From Streptomyces sp. LUP30 (GTDB taxonomy: Bacteria > Actinomycetota > Actinomycetes > Streptomycetales > Streptomycetaceae), in NCBI RefSeq assembly GCF_001746365.1, contig NZ_MJAJ01000018.1, positions 79,648 to 143,647 on the forward strand: a stretch of 64,000 bases of DNA, in the 5' to 3' direction. Every line of letters starts with the position of its first letter. The stretch's first letter is position 1. The translations under genes and the position numbers were made by a program. Below, in pieces: positions 40,291-48,923 of this stretch. Under the pieces are notes generated by a model. That model saw nothing but the letters and a program-made list of their open reading frames with translations, did not search any database and was not told where the DNA came from.

Positions 40291-42345
40291 GTGAGCGACA
40301 CCACCGATCTGATGGGCGCACGTGTCGAGGAGACCGCTGCCGCGCCCGCCACGGACGCCTCCGCGCCTGCCACCGGTGCGGGCTCGCGGCGGCGCCGCGG
40401 TACCGGCCTCGACGGCATGGTGCTGGCCGAGCTGCAGCAGGTCGCATCCGGACTCGGCATCAGGGGCACGGCGCGGATGCGCAAGAGCCAGCTGATCGAG
40501 GTCATCAAGGAGGCGCAGGGCGGGGGAGGCGGAGCCGCCCCCGCGAAGGCGACTCCCGCGGCCGAGGCCGCCGAGACCAAGCCCAAGCGCCGCGCGACCT
40601 CCAAGGCGCGCACGGGTGAGGCCGCCGAGAAGAAGGCGGACGCCGCCCCGGCCGAGGCCGCCGAGAAGGCCGTGGCCCAGCAGCAGATCGAGATTCCCGG
40701 CCAGCCGGCCGGTGGCGAAGCCCCCGCCGAGCGCCGTCGTCGCCGCGCCACCGCCGACGCGGGCAGCCCGGAGACGGTCGTCGCCGAGGCGAAGACCGCC
40801 GCGAAGACCGAGGCGGCCGCCCCGGCGCAGACCGAGGCCCAGGGCCAGCCGCAGGGCGACTCCCGCGGTGACGCCGACGGCGCCGAGGGCCGTCGTCGCG
40901 ACCGCCGTGAGCGCGGCCGCGAGCGCGGTGACCGCAACGACCGTGGTGACCGCGGCGACCGCGGTGACCGTGGTGACCGTCGCAAGGGCGACGAGCAGCA
41001 GGGCGGCCAGCAGCAGCGTGGCGGTCAGCAGCAGGGCCAGCAGCAGAGCGGCGGCCGTCAGGACCGCCAGCAGCGTGACAACGGCCCGCAGGACGACGAC
41101 GACTTCGAGGGCGGCCGGCGTGGTCGTCGCGGCCGTTACCGCGACCGCCGTGGCCGCCGTGGGCGCGACGAGATCGGCGCCGCGGAGCCGCAGCTCGCCG
41201 ACGACGACGTCCTGATCCCCGTCGCGGGCATCCTGGACATCCTCGACAACTACGCCTTCATCCGGACGTCGGGCTACCTGCCGGGTCCGAACGACGTCTA
41301 CGTCTCCCTCGCCCAGGTCCGCAAGAACGGCCTGCGCAAGGGCGACCACGTCACGGGCGCGGTCCGTCAGCCCAAGGACGGCGAGCGCCGCGAGAAGTTC
41401 AACGCGCTGGTCCGGCTGGACTCCACCAACGGCATGGCGCCCGATTCCGGGCGCGGGCGACCGGAGTTCAACAAGCTGACGCCGCTGTACCCGCAGGACC
41501 GCCTCCGTCTGGAGACGGACCCGGGCGTGCTGACGACGCGGATCATCGACCTCGTGTCGCCGATCGGCAAGGGCCAGCGTGGTCTGATCGTGGCTCCGCC
41601 GAAGACCGGCAAGACCATGATCATGCAGGCGATCGCCAACGCGATCACGCACAACAACCCCGAGTGCCACCTGATGGTCGTCCTGGTCGACGAGCGTCCG
41701 GAAGAGGTCACCGACATGCAGCGGTCGGTCAAGGGCGAGGTCATCTCCTCGACCTTCGACCGCCCCGCCGAGGACCACACCACGGTCGCCGAGCTCGCCA
41801 TCGAGCGTGCCAAGCGTCTGGTGGAGCTGGGCCACGACGTCGTCGTGCTGCTCGACTCGATCACGCGTCTGGGCCGTGCGTACAACCTCGCCGCGCCCGC
41901 CTCCGGCCGCATCCTGTCCGGTGGTGTCGACTCGACCGCCCTGTACCCGCCGAAGCGCTTCTTCGGTGCGGCCCGCAACATCGAGGACGGCGGCTCGCTG
42001 ACCATCCTCGCCACCGCGCTGGTGGACACCGGGTCCCGCATGGACGAGGTGATCTTCGAGGAGTTCAAGGGCACCGGCAACATGGAGCTCAAGCTCGACC
42101 GCAAGCTCGCCGACAAGCGCATCTTCCCGGCGGTGGACGTGGACGCGTCCGGCACCCGTAAGGAAGAGATCCTGCTCGGCAACGACGAGCTGGCCGTCGT
42201 CTGGAAGCTGCGCCGGGTGCTGCACGCGCTCGACCAGCAGCAGGCGATCGAGCTGCTGCTCGACAAGATGAAGCAGACGAAGTCGAACGGCGAGTTCCTG
42301 CTCCAGATCCAGAAGACGACGCCGTCGCCGGGCAACAACGACTGA
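40291..42345 (+). CDS. rho: transcription termination factor Rho
   Basis: 684 aa from GTG 40291. Hexameric RNA helicase that ends transcription. Order: N-terminal domain (LAELQQVASGLGIRGTARMRKSQLI, about 46-72); a long disordered insert (about 75-300) of Ala/Glu/Lys then Arg/Gly/Asp/Gln repeats (RGDRGDRGDR, GGQQQGQQQ); the cold-shock-like RNA-binding domain (GILDILDNYAFIRTSGYLPG, from about 312); Walker A APPKTGKT (435-442); Walker B VVVLLDSITRL. The insert is a hallmark of actinobacterial Rho and may drive condensation or extra RNA binding. Ends in a strong 13-bp hairpin. Confidence 0.97.
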   Translation: MSDTTDLMGARVEETAAAPATDASAPATGAGSRRRRGTGLDGMVLAELQQVASGLGIRGTARMRKSQLIEVIKEAQGGGGGAAPAKATPAAEAAETKPKRRATSKARTGEAAEKKADAAPAEAAEKAVAQQQIEIPGQPAGGEAPAERRRRRATADAGSPETVVAEAKTAAKTEAAAPAQTEAQGQPQGDSRGDADGAEGRRRDRRERGRERGDRNDRGDRGDRGDRGDRRKGDEQQGGQQQRGGQQQGQQQSGGRQDRQQRDNGPQDDDDFEGGRRGRRGRYRDRRGRRGRDEIGAAEPQLADDDVLIPVAGILDILDNYAFIRTSGYLPGPNDVYVSLAQVRKNGLRKGDHVTGAVRQPKDGERREKFNALVRLDSTNGMAPDSGRGRPEFNKLTPLYPQDRLRLETDPGVLTTRIIDLVSPIGKGQRGLIVAPPKTGKTMIMQAIANAITHNNPECHLMVVLVDERPEEVTDMQRSVKGEVISSTFDRPAEDHTTVAELAIERAKRLVELGHDVVVLLDSITRLGRAYNLAAPASGRILSGGVDSTALYPPKRFFGAARNIEDGGSLTILATALVDTGSRMDEVIFEEFKGTGNMELKLDRKLADKRIFPAVDVDASGTRKEEILLGNDELAVVWKLRRVLHALDQQQAIELLLDKMKQTKSNGEFLLQIQKTTPSPGNND

Positions 42346-42367
42346 CGTCCGTCTCGCCGCACACCGC

Positions 42368-42402
42368 GACAAGGGCCGCCCTCCCAGGGGGCGGCCCTTG
42401 TC
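42368..42402 (+). terminator. terminator after rho
   Basis: GACAAGGGCCGCC (42368-42380) pairs perfectly with GGCGGCCCTTGTC (42390-42402); 9-nt loop. No strong T-run, as is common in Streptomyces. Confidence 0.85.
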
Positions 42403-42491
42403 GTGTCAGTGGTCGTTGTTACGATCACGCTCTTCGATGGGCTGTTCGAGCCCGTACCGAATCTGATTCCTGATCCCTAGGGGGGGACCGA

Positions 42492-44333
42492 GTGGGTACA
42501 TCCACGTCCGGGAGCGGTCGGCACAGACGCAAGCTGCGCATAGCGCTGCCCGTCGTCGCGGCAGGGCTGGCCGCTTCCGTCGCCGGTGCGCTGCTGACCT
42601 CGTCCGCCTCGGCCGCTACGGCGCCTCCGAGGCCCTCGTACAGCGCGCCGTCGGCCGAGCAGCTCACCAAGCGCCTCGCCATCGCCGTGGCCGGTGACGA
42701 CACGCCGGGCGCGACGGGCAAGACGTCGCTCGGCGCACACACCGGCACCGGCACCGCCACCGTCGACCCGAAGATCATCGGCGGCACCACGACGACCATC
42801 ACCACGGCCCCGTGGATGGCGCAGCTCTGGTACGGCGACGACCGCGGCACCGCGACCACCAGCGACGACATCGGCTTCTTCTGCGGCGGCACGGTCGTGT
42901 CGCCGACGAAGATCCTGACGGCCGCGCACTGCCTCAAGGACGAGACCGGCAAGAACTACAGCTGGTACTCGCACGGCACCGTCATCACCGGCACCTCGCA
43001 GCTGCCGGCCACCGACAGCAGCGGCAACATCACCGACCTGCACGGCGGCACCGTCAGCGGCGTCTGGCGGCAGTGGAACCACCCGTCGTACAGCCCGTCG
43101 ACGATCGACAACGACATCGCCGTCCTGACCCTGCCGAACCCGGTCAAGGCCACGCCGATCCGTATGACGACGGCCGCCGACACCGCGTCGTACGCCGCCG
43201 GCACCCAGGCCAAGCTCTTCGGGTGGGGCCGCACCAGCTCCACCACGCAGGACATCTCCGACGTGCTGAAGACGGCCACGCTGCCGATCCAGTCGGACAC
43301 CGCCTGTGCGAACTTCTACGGGGTCGACTTCGTCAAGGGCCACAACGTGTGCGCGGGCGACCCCGCCAGCGGCAGCGACGCGGGCACCACCTCCGCCTGC
43401 AACGGCGACTCCGGCGGTCCGCTGATCGTCAGGAACGCGGCCGGCGAGGACCGGATCGTGGGCGTCGTCTCCTGGGGCGTGAAGGACTGCGTCCAGAGCG
43501 GCGCGTACAGCGTCTTCACCAAGGTCTCCACGTACGTCGGCGCCGCCTATCCGCGCGTCGAGGACACCAACCTCAACGGTGACCACCTCGCCGACCTGTG
43601 GGTGCGCAACGCCTCCACCAAGACCGGCTACGAGCTCGACTCCAAGGGCGCCACGCTCGCCGCGCGCCAGTCCTGGGGCTCCTTCAGCGCCTACAACGTC
43701 GTCCTGCAGACCGACCTGGACCGGGACGGCTACCAGGACCTGCTGGTGCGCCGGGCGTCGGACGGTGACGTCTTCTGGCAGCACTACGTGCCCTCCACCG
43801 ACTCCTGGGCGACCAAGCTCATCGGCGACAACTGGAAGACCCGTCAGAGCATCGTCGCCCCCGGCGACATGACGGGCGACTACCTGCCCGACATGCTGGC
43901 GGTGGACTCCGCGGGCGCGCTGTGGCTGTACCCGGGCAAGGGCAACGGAAGCTTCGGCAGCCCGCTCAAGATCGGTGCGGGCTGGAACAACTTCAACGTG
44001 GTGCGCGGCCACGGCGACTTCAGCGGCGACGGCCTGACGGACCTGATCGCGCGCAACAAGAGCACGGGCGCCGTGTACCTGTACCGGGGCCGCGGCGTGC
44101 TCAGCACGGCCGTTCTCCAGCCCGCTGTCAAGGTCGCGACCTGGACCAACACGACGTACAACGCCTTCGACGCGGTGGGCGACCTGAACAGCGACGGCAA
44201 GGCCGACCTGGTGGTCCGCACCCCCGGCGGCACCCTGTACCTGCTCAAGGGCACCGGTAGCGCCACGAGTGCGATCTTTGCCACAAGGGTCTCACTCGGG
44301 ACGGGTTACCAGCAGTACGACCTCTTTGGCTGA
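42492..44333 (+). CDS. secreted trypsin-like serine protease with FG-GAP repeats
   Basis: 613 aa from GTG 42492. Signal peptide: basic RHRRKLRIALP, hydrophobic core, AxA at SASA (about 38-42). The S1 protease domain has the full triad: H146 in LTAAHC, D208 in NDIAVL and S307 in GDSGGP, with IIGG at the start of the mature domain preceded by a short propeptide. After residue 355 come five FG-GAP/VCBS-like units (DTNLNGDHLADLW, DLDRDGYQDLL, DMTGDYLPDML, DFSGDGLTDLI, DLNSDGKADLV) that fold as a calcium-binding propeller. Extracellular protein degradation or processing is likely. Monocistronic. Confidence 0.92.
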   Translation: MGTSTSGSGRHRRKLRIALPVVAAGLAASVAGALLTSSASAATAPPRPSYSAPSAEQLTKRLAIAVAGDDTPGATGKTSLGAHTGTGTATVDPKIIGGTTTTITTAPWMAQLWYGDDRGTATTSDDIGFFCGGTVVSPTKILTAAHCLKDETGKNYSWYSHGTVITGTSQLPATDSSGNITDLHGGTVSGVWRQWNHPSYSPSTIDNDIAVLTLPNPVKATPIRMTTAADTASYAAGTQAKLFGWGRTSSTTQDISDVLKTATLPIQSDTACANFYGVDFVKGHNVCAGDPASGSDAGTTSACNGDSGGPLIVRNAAGEDRIVGVVSWGVKDCVQSGAYSVFTKVSTYVGAAYPRVEDTNLNGDHLADLWVRNASTKTGYELDSKGATLAARQSWGSFSAYNVVLQTDLDRDGYQDLLVRRASDGDVFWQHYVPSTDSWATKLIGDNWKTRQSIVAPGDMTGDYLPDMLAVDSAGALWLYPGKGNGSFGSPLKIGAGWNNFNVVRGHGDFSGDGLTDLIARNKSTGAVYLYRGRGVLSTAVLQPAVKVATWTNTTYNAFDAVGDLNSDGKADLVVRTPGGTLYLLKGTGSATSAIFATRVSLGTGYQQYDLFG

Positions 44334-44382
44334 GTCCCGCCGAAAACGCAGGTGAGCGAGGTGCGCCCGCTCGCCCGCGTCA

Positions 44383-44421
44383 CGCTCCGTGCCCGGTCCG
44401 CTGCGGACCGGGCACGGAGCG
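44383..44421. terminator. perfect 18-bp hairpin, bidirectional-type terminator
   Basis: CGCTCCGTGCCCGGTCCG (44383-44400), loop CTG, and its exact reverse complement (44404-44421). It lies 50 bp after the protease gene and 79 bp before the LCP gene. Confidence 0.85.
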
Positions 44422-44499
44422 TTGTGCAACCCTGTCCCGAGTTTCCCCGTCTGTCCTGGCGGAGTGACGATAGTGAGGTCGCGCGACAAAAGGAGCGAA

Positions 44500-45639
44500 G
44501 TGTCCGCCGAGAGCACGCCGGAGCCCGGCATACCGGGTGAGTCCGGCACAACGAGCGGGGCCGACGGCAGCAAGGGCCCGCGCCACCGCAGGCAGCGGGG
44601 CAGGCGCAAGGGGCTGTTGATCGCCGCATGGACCGCCGCGGGCATCGTGGTGCTGGGCGGCACCGGAGTGGGCTACCTGTACTTCAAGCTCAACGGCAAC
44701 ATCAAGAGCGTCGACATCGACCAGGCGCTGGGCACGAACAGGCCCAGCAAGGCCGACAACGGCTCCGAGAACATCCTCGTCCTCGGCTCGGACACCCGCT
44801 CCGGCGCCAACAAGAAGCTGGGCGGCGGCGCCGACGACGGCAGCGCCCGCTCCGACACGGCGATGATCATTCACGTGTACAAGGGCCACAAGAAGGCGAG
44901 CGTGGTCTCCGTTCCGCGCGACACCCTCATCGACCGCCCCGCCTGCACGGACGCCAAGGGCGTAGCGCACGACGCCGCGCGTGGCGTGATGTTCAATTCG
45001 GCGTACTCGACGGGTGGCGCGGCCTGCGCCGTGAAGACGGTCGAGTCGATCAGCGGCGTCCGGATGGACCACTACCTCGAAGTCGACTTCTCCGGGTTCG
45101 AGAAGCTCATCGACGAGCTGGGCGGCGTCCCGGTCACCACGACGAAGGCCATCAAGGACCCCGACAGCCATCTGGACCTCAAGGCCGGCACGCACACCCT
45201 CGACGGCGAACAGGCCCTCGGTCTGGTCCGCACCCGGCACGGCGTGGGCGACGGCTCCGACCTCGGGCGCATCCAGCTCCAGCAGGCCTTCATCAAGGCG
45301 CTCGTCAACCAGGTCAAGCACGTCGGCCTGTTCACCGGCGGCACGAAGCTGTACGACCTCGCCGACACCGCCACCAAGGCCGTCACGACCGACTCCCACC
45401 TCGGCTCGCTGAACTCCCTGATGTCCTTCGTGAACGGCCTCAAGGGCATCAGCGCGACCAACATGAACATGGTCACGATGCCGGTCCTGTACGACCCGTC
45501 CGATCCCAACCGGGTCATCGTCTCGGAGGCGAAGGCCAAGCAGGTCTGGGCGGCCCTGAAGAACGACCGGCCCATCCCGAAGACGGCCACGACGGGCAAC
45601 GCGACGGGCGAGGCGGCCGGGGTCGTCACGTCGTCCTGA
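44500..45639 (+). CDS. LCP-family cell-wall glycopolymer ligase (LytR-CpsA-Psr)
   Basis: 379 aa from GTG 44500, chosen for AAGGAG 5 nt upstream. Type II membrane protein: basic cytoplasmic N-terminus (GPRHRRQRGRRKG), one TM (LLIAAWTAAGIVVLGGTGVGYLYF), then the extracytoplasmic LCP domain with ENILVLGSDTRSG, ARSDTAMIIHVYKGHKK, VVSVPRDTLID, HYLEVDFSGFEKLIDELGGV and GLVRTRHGVGDGSDLGRIQLQQ, including the Arg/Asp residues that bind the polyprenyl pyrophosphate substrate. It transfers teichoic-acid-like polymers to peptidoglycan. Confidence 0.93.
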   Translation: MSAESTPEPGIPGESGTTSGADGSKGPRHRRQRGRRKGLLIAAWTAAGIVVLGGTGVGYLYFKLNGNIKSVDIDQALGTNRPSKADNGSENILVLGSDTRSGANKKLGGGADDGSARSDTAMIIHVYKGHKKASVVSVPRDTLIDRPACTDAKGVAHDAARGVMFNSAYSTGGAACAVKTVESISGVRMDHYLEVDFSGFEKLIDELGGVPVTTTKAIKDPDSHLDLKAGTHTLDGEQALGLVRTRHGVGDGSDLGRIQLQQAFIKALVNQVKHVGLFTGGTKLYDLADTATKAVTTDSHLGSLNSLMSFVNGLKGISATNMNMVTMPVLYDPSDPNRVIVSEAKAKQVWAALKNDRPIPKTATTGNATGEAAGVVTSS

Positions 45640-45726
45640 CGCTGTAGTGACGGCGCACCGAGGTCGCCCTGACGTCGTCGTGAGGCCGGGGGGACGACCG
45701 GGCCGGCCGGCCCCCGGCAGGCCCGG

Positions 45727-45752
45727 GGAATAGATCGCCCCACCCCCCGGTT
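45727..45752 (+). promoter_or_regulatory. sigma-R-type promoter of rpmE
   Basis: GGAAT (45727-45731), exactly 18 bp, then GTT (45750-45752), the consensus for the disulfide-stress sigma factor SigR of Streptomyces. It lies about 100 bp before the rpmE start. I recall rpmE being listed as a SigR target in S. coelicolor, which agrees. Confidence 0.8.
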
Positions 45753-45856
45753 TTGGGGGATGCGGCCAGTCCTGGCAGACTGGTACGTCGGCTCCGGTTC
45801 ACGCTCGTCGTATCCCGCGACAGCGACCCGGCGCCCTCCCGAAACTAGGAGACACC

Positions 45857-46081
45857 TTGAAGCGCGACATTCACCCCGAGTACGTCGAGACGCAGGTCAG
45901 CTGCACCTGTGGCGCGTCGTTCACCACCCGCAGCACGATCGAGGGCGGCAACATCCGCGCCGACGTCTGCTCCGAGTGCCACCCGTTCTACACGGGCAAG
46001 CAGAAGATCCTCGACACCGGTGGCCGCGTGGCCCGCTTCGAGGCCCGCTTCGGCAAGGCCGCCGCCGGCTCCAAGAAGTAG
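45857..46081 (+). CDS. rpmE: 50S ribosomal protein L31
   Basis: 74 aa from TTG 45857 with CTAGGAGA upstream. L31 of the zinc-binding (C+) type: Cys residues in VSCTCGASF and VCSECHPFY. The C-terminal TGKQKILDTGGRVARFEARFGK is the family signature. Synthesis likely rises under thiol oxidative stress through the SigR-type promoter, fitting zinc loss from oxidised L31. Followed by a terminator, so normally separate from prfA. Confidence 0.96.
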   Translation: MKRDIHPEYVETQVSCTCGASFTTRSTIEGGNIRADVCSECHPFYTGKQKILDTGGRVARFEARFGKAAAGSKK

Positions 46082-46093
46082 CGAGCCCCTCTT

Positions 46094-46145
46094 CGCCGGT
46101 CCACGGCAGTGTCCCCGTCCGGGGCACGCCGGGACCGGCGTTTTT
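46094..46145 (+). terminator. terminator after rpmE
   Basis: CGCCGGTCC (46094-46102) and GGACCGGCG (46132-46140) form the stem, an inner hairpin GTGTCCCC/GGGGCAC stacks on it, and TTTTT follows. Confidence 0.85.
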
Positions 46146-46188
46146 GGTCGCCCGCCCTTCCCCCACGTTCGTCATTCAGGAGCCCACC

Positions 46189-47265
46189 ATGTTCGAGGCC
46201 GTCGAGGAGTTGCTCGGAGAGCACGCCGACCTGGAGAAGAAGCTCGCCGACCCGTCGGTCCACTCCGACCAGGCCAACGCGCGCAAGCTGAACAAGCGCT
46301 ACGCCGAGCTGACCCCCATCGTCGGCACGTACCGCTCCTGGAAGCAGACCGGCGACGACGTCGAGACCGCGCGCGAGTTCGCCGCCGACGACCCCGACTT
46401 CGCGGCCGAGGTCAAGGAGCTGGAGAAGCAGCGCGAGGAGCTCACCGAGAAGCTGCGGCTGCTGCTCGTGCCCCGGGACCCCTCGGACGACAAGGACGTC
46501 ATCCTCGAGATCAAGGCCGGCGCGGGCGGCGACGAGTCGGCCCTGTTCGCCGGCGACCTGCTGCGGATGTACCTGCGCTACGCCGAGCGCGTCGGCTGGA
46601 AGACCGAGATCATCGACGCCACCGAGTCCGAGCTGGGCGGTTACAAGGACGTACAGGTCGCCGTGAAGACCAAGGGCGGCCAGGGCGCGACCGAGCCCGG
46701 ACAGGGCGTGTGGGCGCGGCTGAAGTACGAGGGCGGCGTGCACCGGGTGCAGCGCGTGCCCGCGACCGAGTCCCAGGGGCGCATCCACACCTCCGCCGCA
46801 GGCGTCCTCGTGACGCCCGAGGCCGAGGAGGTCGACGTCGAGATCAACGCCAACGACCTGCGCATCGACGTGTACCGGTCCTCCGGCCCCGGCGGGCAGT
46901 CCGTCAACACCACCGACTCCGCCGTGCGCATCACGCACCTTCCCACCGGGGTCGTCGCCTCCTGCCAGAACGAGAAGAGCCAGCTGCAGAACAAGGAGCA
47001 GGCGATGCGTATCCTGCGCTCCAGGCTGCTGGCGGCCGCGCAGGAGGAAGCGGAGCGGGAGGCCGCCGACGCCCGCCGCAGCCAGGTCCGCACCGTCGAC
47101 CGCTCCGAGAAGATCCGCACGTACAACTTCCCGGAGAACCGCATCTCGGACCACCGGGTCGGCTTCAAGTCGTACAACCTGGACCAGGTCCTGGACGGCG
47201 ACCTCGACGCGGTGATCCAGGCGTGCGTCGACGCGGACTCGGCCGCCAAGCTCGCGGCCGCGTAG
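46189..47265 (+). CDS. prfA: peptide chain release factor 1
   Basis: 358 aa from ATG 46189 (CAGGAG upstream). Recognises UAA and UAG through the tripeptide PAT (191-193, PxT class of RF1) and triggers hydrolysis through GGQ (235-237, SGPGGQSVN). Standard RF1 length. Its methylase prmC follows after 45 bp, the usual pairing. Confidence 0.97.
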   Translation: MFEAVEELLGEHADLEKKLADPSVHSDQANARKLNKRYAELTPIVGTYRSWKQTGDDVETAREFAADDPDFAAEVKELEKQREELTEKLRLLLVPRDPSDDKDVILEIKAGAGGDESALFAGDLLRMYLRYAERVGWKTEIIDATESELGGYKDVQVAVKTKGGQGATEPGQGVWARLKYEGGVHRVQRVPATESQGRIHTSAAGVLVTPEAEEVDVEINANDLRIDVYRSSGPGGQSVNTTDSAVRITHLPTGVVASCQNEKSQLQNKEQAMRILRSRLLAAAQEEAEREAADARRSQVRTVDRSEKIRTYNFPENRISDHRVGFKSYNLDQVLDGDLDAVIQACVDADSAAKLAAA

Positions 47266-47310
47266 GCGATGTAGGACGTACGCACGACGAGTACGACACG
47301 GAGGACGCGC

Positions 47311-48192
47311 GTGCAGCAATCATTTGGGGGACGCCCCCCGAGCCCCCGCAGTCTGCTGCTCGCTGAGGTAGCTCAGGCCACCCAGCGGCTGGCCGACGCC
47401 GGCGTGCCCTCGCCGCGCAACGACGCAGAGGAGCTCGCCGCGTTCGTGCACGGTGTGAAGCGCGGTCAGCTCCACTCCGTGCAGGACTCCGACTTCGACG
47501 CCCGCTACTGGGAGGTCATCGCCCGGCGCGAGCAGCGCGAGCCGTTGCAGCACATCACCGGCCGGGCCTTCTTCCGCTACCTGGAACTCCAGGTGGGCCC
47601 CGGGGTCTTCGTCCCGCGTCCCGAGACCGAGTCGGTCGTCGGCTGGGCCATAGACGCCGTGCGCGCCATGGACGTCGTCGAGCCCCGCATCGTCGACCTG
47701 TGCACCGGCAGCGGCGCCATCGCCCTCGCCCTCGCCCAGGAGGTGCCGCGCTCCCGCGTGCACGCCGTGGAGCTGTCCGAGGATGCCCTGCGGTGGACGC
47801 GCAAGAACATGGAGGGGTCCAGGGTCGACCTGCGGCAGGGAGACGCCCTGGACGCCTTCCGCGACCTCGACGGCCAGGTCGACCTGGTCGTCTCCAACCC
47901 GCCGTACATCCCGCTCACCGAGTGGGAGTACGTCGCCCCCGAGGCCCGGGACTACGACCCCGAACTCGCCCTGTTCTCCGGCGAGGACGGCCTCGACCTG
48001 ATCCGCGGCATCGAGCGCACCGCGCACCGGCTGCTGCGCCCGGGCGGCGTCGTCGTCATCGAGCACGCCGACACCCAGGGCGGCCAGGTGCCGTGGATCT
48101 TCACCGAGGAGCGGGGCTGGGCCGACGCCGCCGACCACCCCGACCTCAACAACCGGCCGCGCTTCGCCACCGCCCGCAGGGCGATGCCGTGA
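47311..48192 (+). CDS. prmC: release factor glutamine N5-methyltransferase
   Basis: 293 aa from GTG 47311 (GGAGG upstream). Methylates the GGQ glutamine of RF1/RF2. SAM-binding IVDLCTGSGAIALALAQ, active-site NPPY (196-199, VSNPPYIP). N-terminal helical domain with EPLQHITGRAFF. The first codons cover a GC palindrome (GGGGGACGCCCCCC) that seems to extend the usual N-terminus; relatives start at about SLLLAEVAQ. Confidence 0.95.
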   Translation: MQQSFGGRPPSPRSLLLAEVAQATQRLADAGVPSPRNDAEELAAFVHGVKRGQLHSVQDSDFDARYWEVIARREQREPLQHITGRAFFRYLELQVGPGVFVPRPETESVVGWAIDAVRAMDVVEPRIVDLCTGSGAIALALAQEVPRSRVHAVELSEDALRWTRKNMEGSRVDLRQGDALDAFRDLDGQVDLVVSNPPYIPLTEWEYVAPEARDYDPELALFSGEDGLDLIRGIERTAHRLLRPGGVVVIEHADTQGGQVPWIFTEERGWADAADHPDLNNRPRFATARRAMP

Positions 48193-48275
48193 GCGTCGTC
48201 CCCGATGATTTCGACCCGCAGCAGGACGCGCACCCATACGCGCACAGGTACTTCGTGTACGAGGAGGCCCGCTAG
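48189..48275 (+). CDS. possible 28-aa peptide overlapping prmC
   Basis: GTG 48189 overlaps the prmC stop (GTGA) and the frame ends at TAG directly before the tsaC ATG (48276). The product SVVPDDFDPQQDAHPYAHRYFVYEEAR is acidic/aromatic. It may be a real coupling peptide or simply the sequence carrying the tsaC ribosome-binding site (GAGGAGG inside its last codons). Confidence 0.3.
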   Translation: MSVVPDDFDPQQDAHPYAHRYFVYEEAR

Positions 48276-48923
48276 ATGGCACGGCGATACGACACCAACG
48301 ACGCGACCGACCGCGTGACCGGTCTGCGCGAGGCCGCGTCCGCCGTCCGCCGTGGCGAGCTCGTGGTCCTCCCGACCGACACGGTGTACGGGATCGGCGC
48401 CGACGCGTTCTCCTCGGAGGCCGTCGCCGACCTGCTGGCGGCCAAGGGCCGGGGCCGCAACATGCCCACCCCCGTCCTCATCGGATCCCCGAACACGCTG
48501 CACGGGCTCGTCACGGACTTCTCCGAGATGGCCTGGGAACTCGTCGACGCGTTCTGGCCGGGCGCGCTGACGCTCGTCGCCAAGCACCAGCCGTCCCTGC
48601 AGTGGGACCTGGGCGACACCCGCGGCACCGTCGCCGTGCGGATGCCGCTGCACCCGGTGGCCATCGAGCTGCTCACGGAGGTCGGCCCGATGGCGGTCTC
48701 CTCGGCCAATCTCACGGGTCACCCCTCGCCGGAGACCTGCGACTACGCCCAGGAGATGCTCGGCGACTCGGTCTCCGTCTACCTCGACGGCGGTCCGACC
48801 CCCGGCAACGTGCCCTCCTCGATCGTCGACGTCAGCCGTGAGGTGCCGCTGCTGCTGCGGGCGGGCGCGATCTCCGCGGACGAGCTGCGGAAGGTCGTAC
48901 CCGACCTCGAGGTGGCGAATTGA
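48276..48923 (+). CDS. tsaC: L-threonylcarbamoyladenylate synthase (TsaC/Sua5)
   Basis: 215 aa from ATG 48276. Makes threonylcarbamoyl-AMP for the t6A modification of tRNAs reading ANN codons. YrdC-fold motifs: VVLPTDTVYGIGADAFS, KGRGRNMPTPVLIG (the KxR/N substrate loop), and AVSSANLTGHPSPETC. Single-domain (TsaC-like) length without the long Sua5 extension. Overlaps the next gene (TTGA). Confidence 0.93.
   Translation: MARRYDTNDATDRVTGLREAASAVRRGELVVLPTDTVYGIGADAFSSEAVADLLAAKGRGRNMPTPVLIGSPNTLHGLVTDFSEMAWELVDAFWPGALTLVAKHQPSLQWDLGDTRGTVAVRMPLHPVAIELLTEVGPMAVSSANLTGHPSPETCDYAQEMLGDSVSVYLDGGPTPGNVPSSIVDVSREVPLLLRAGAISADELRKVVPDLEVAN

Noticed and set aside
39977..40294. Short coding frame in the rho leader
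   Set aside because: Weak start, no recognisable product, overlaps the rho start; leader function more likely.
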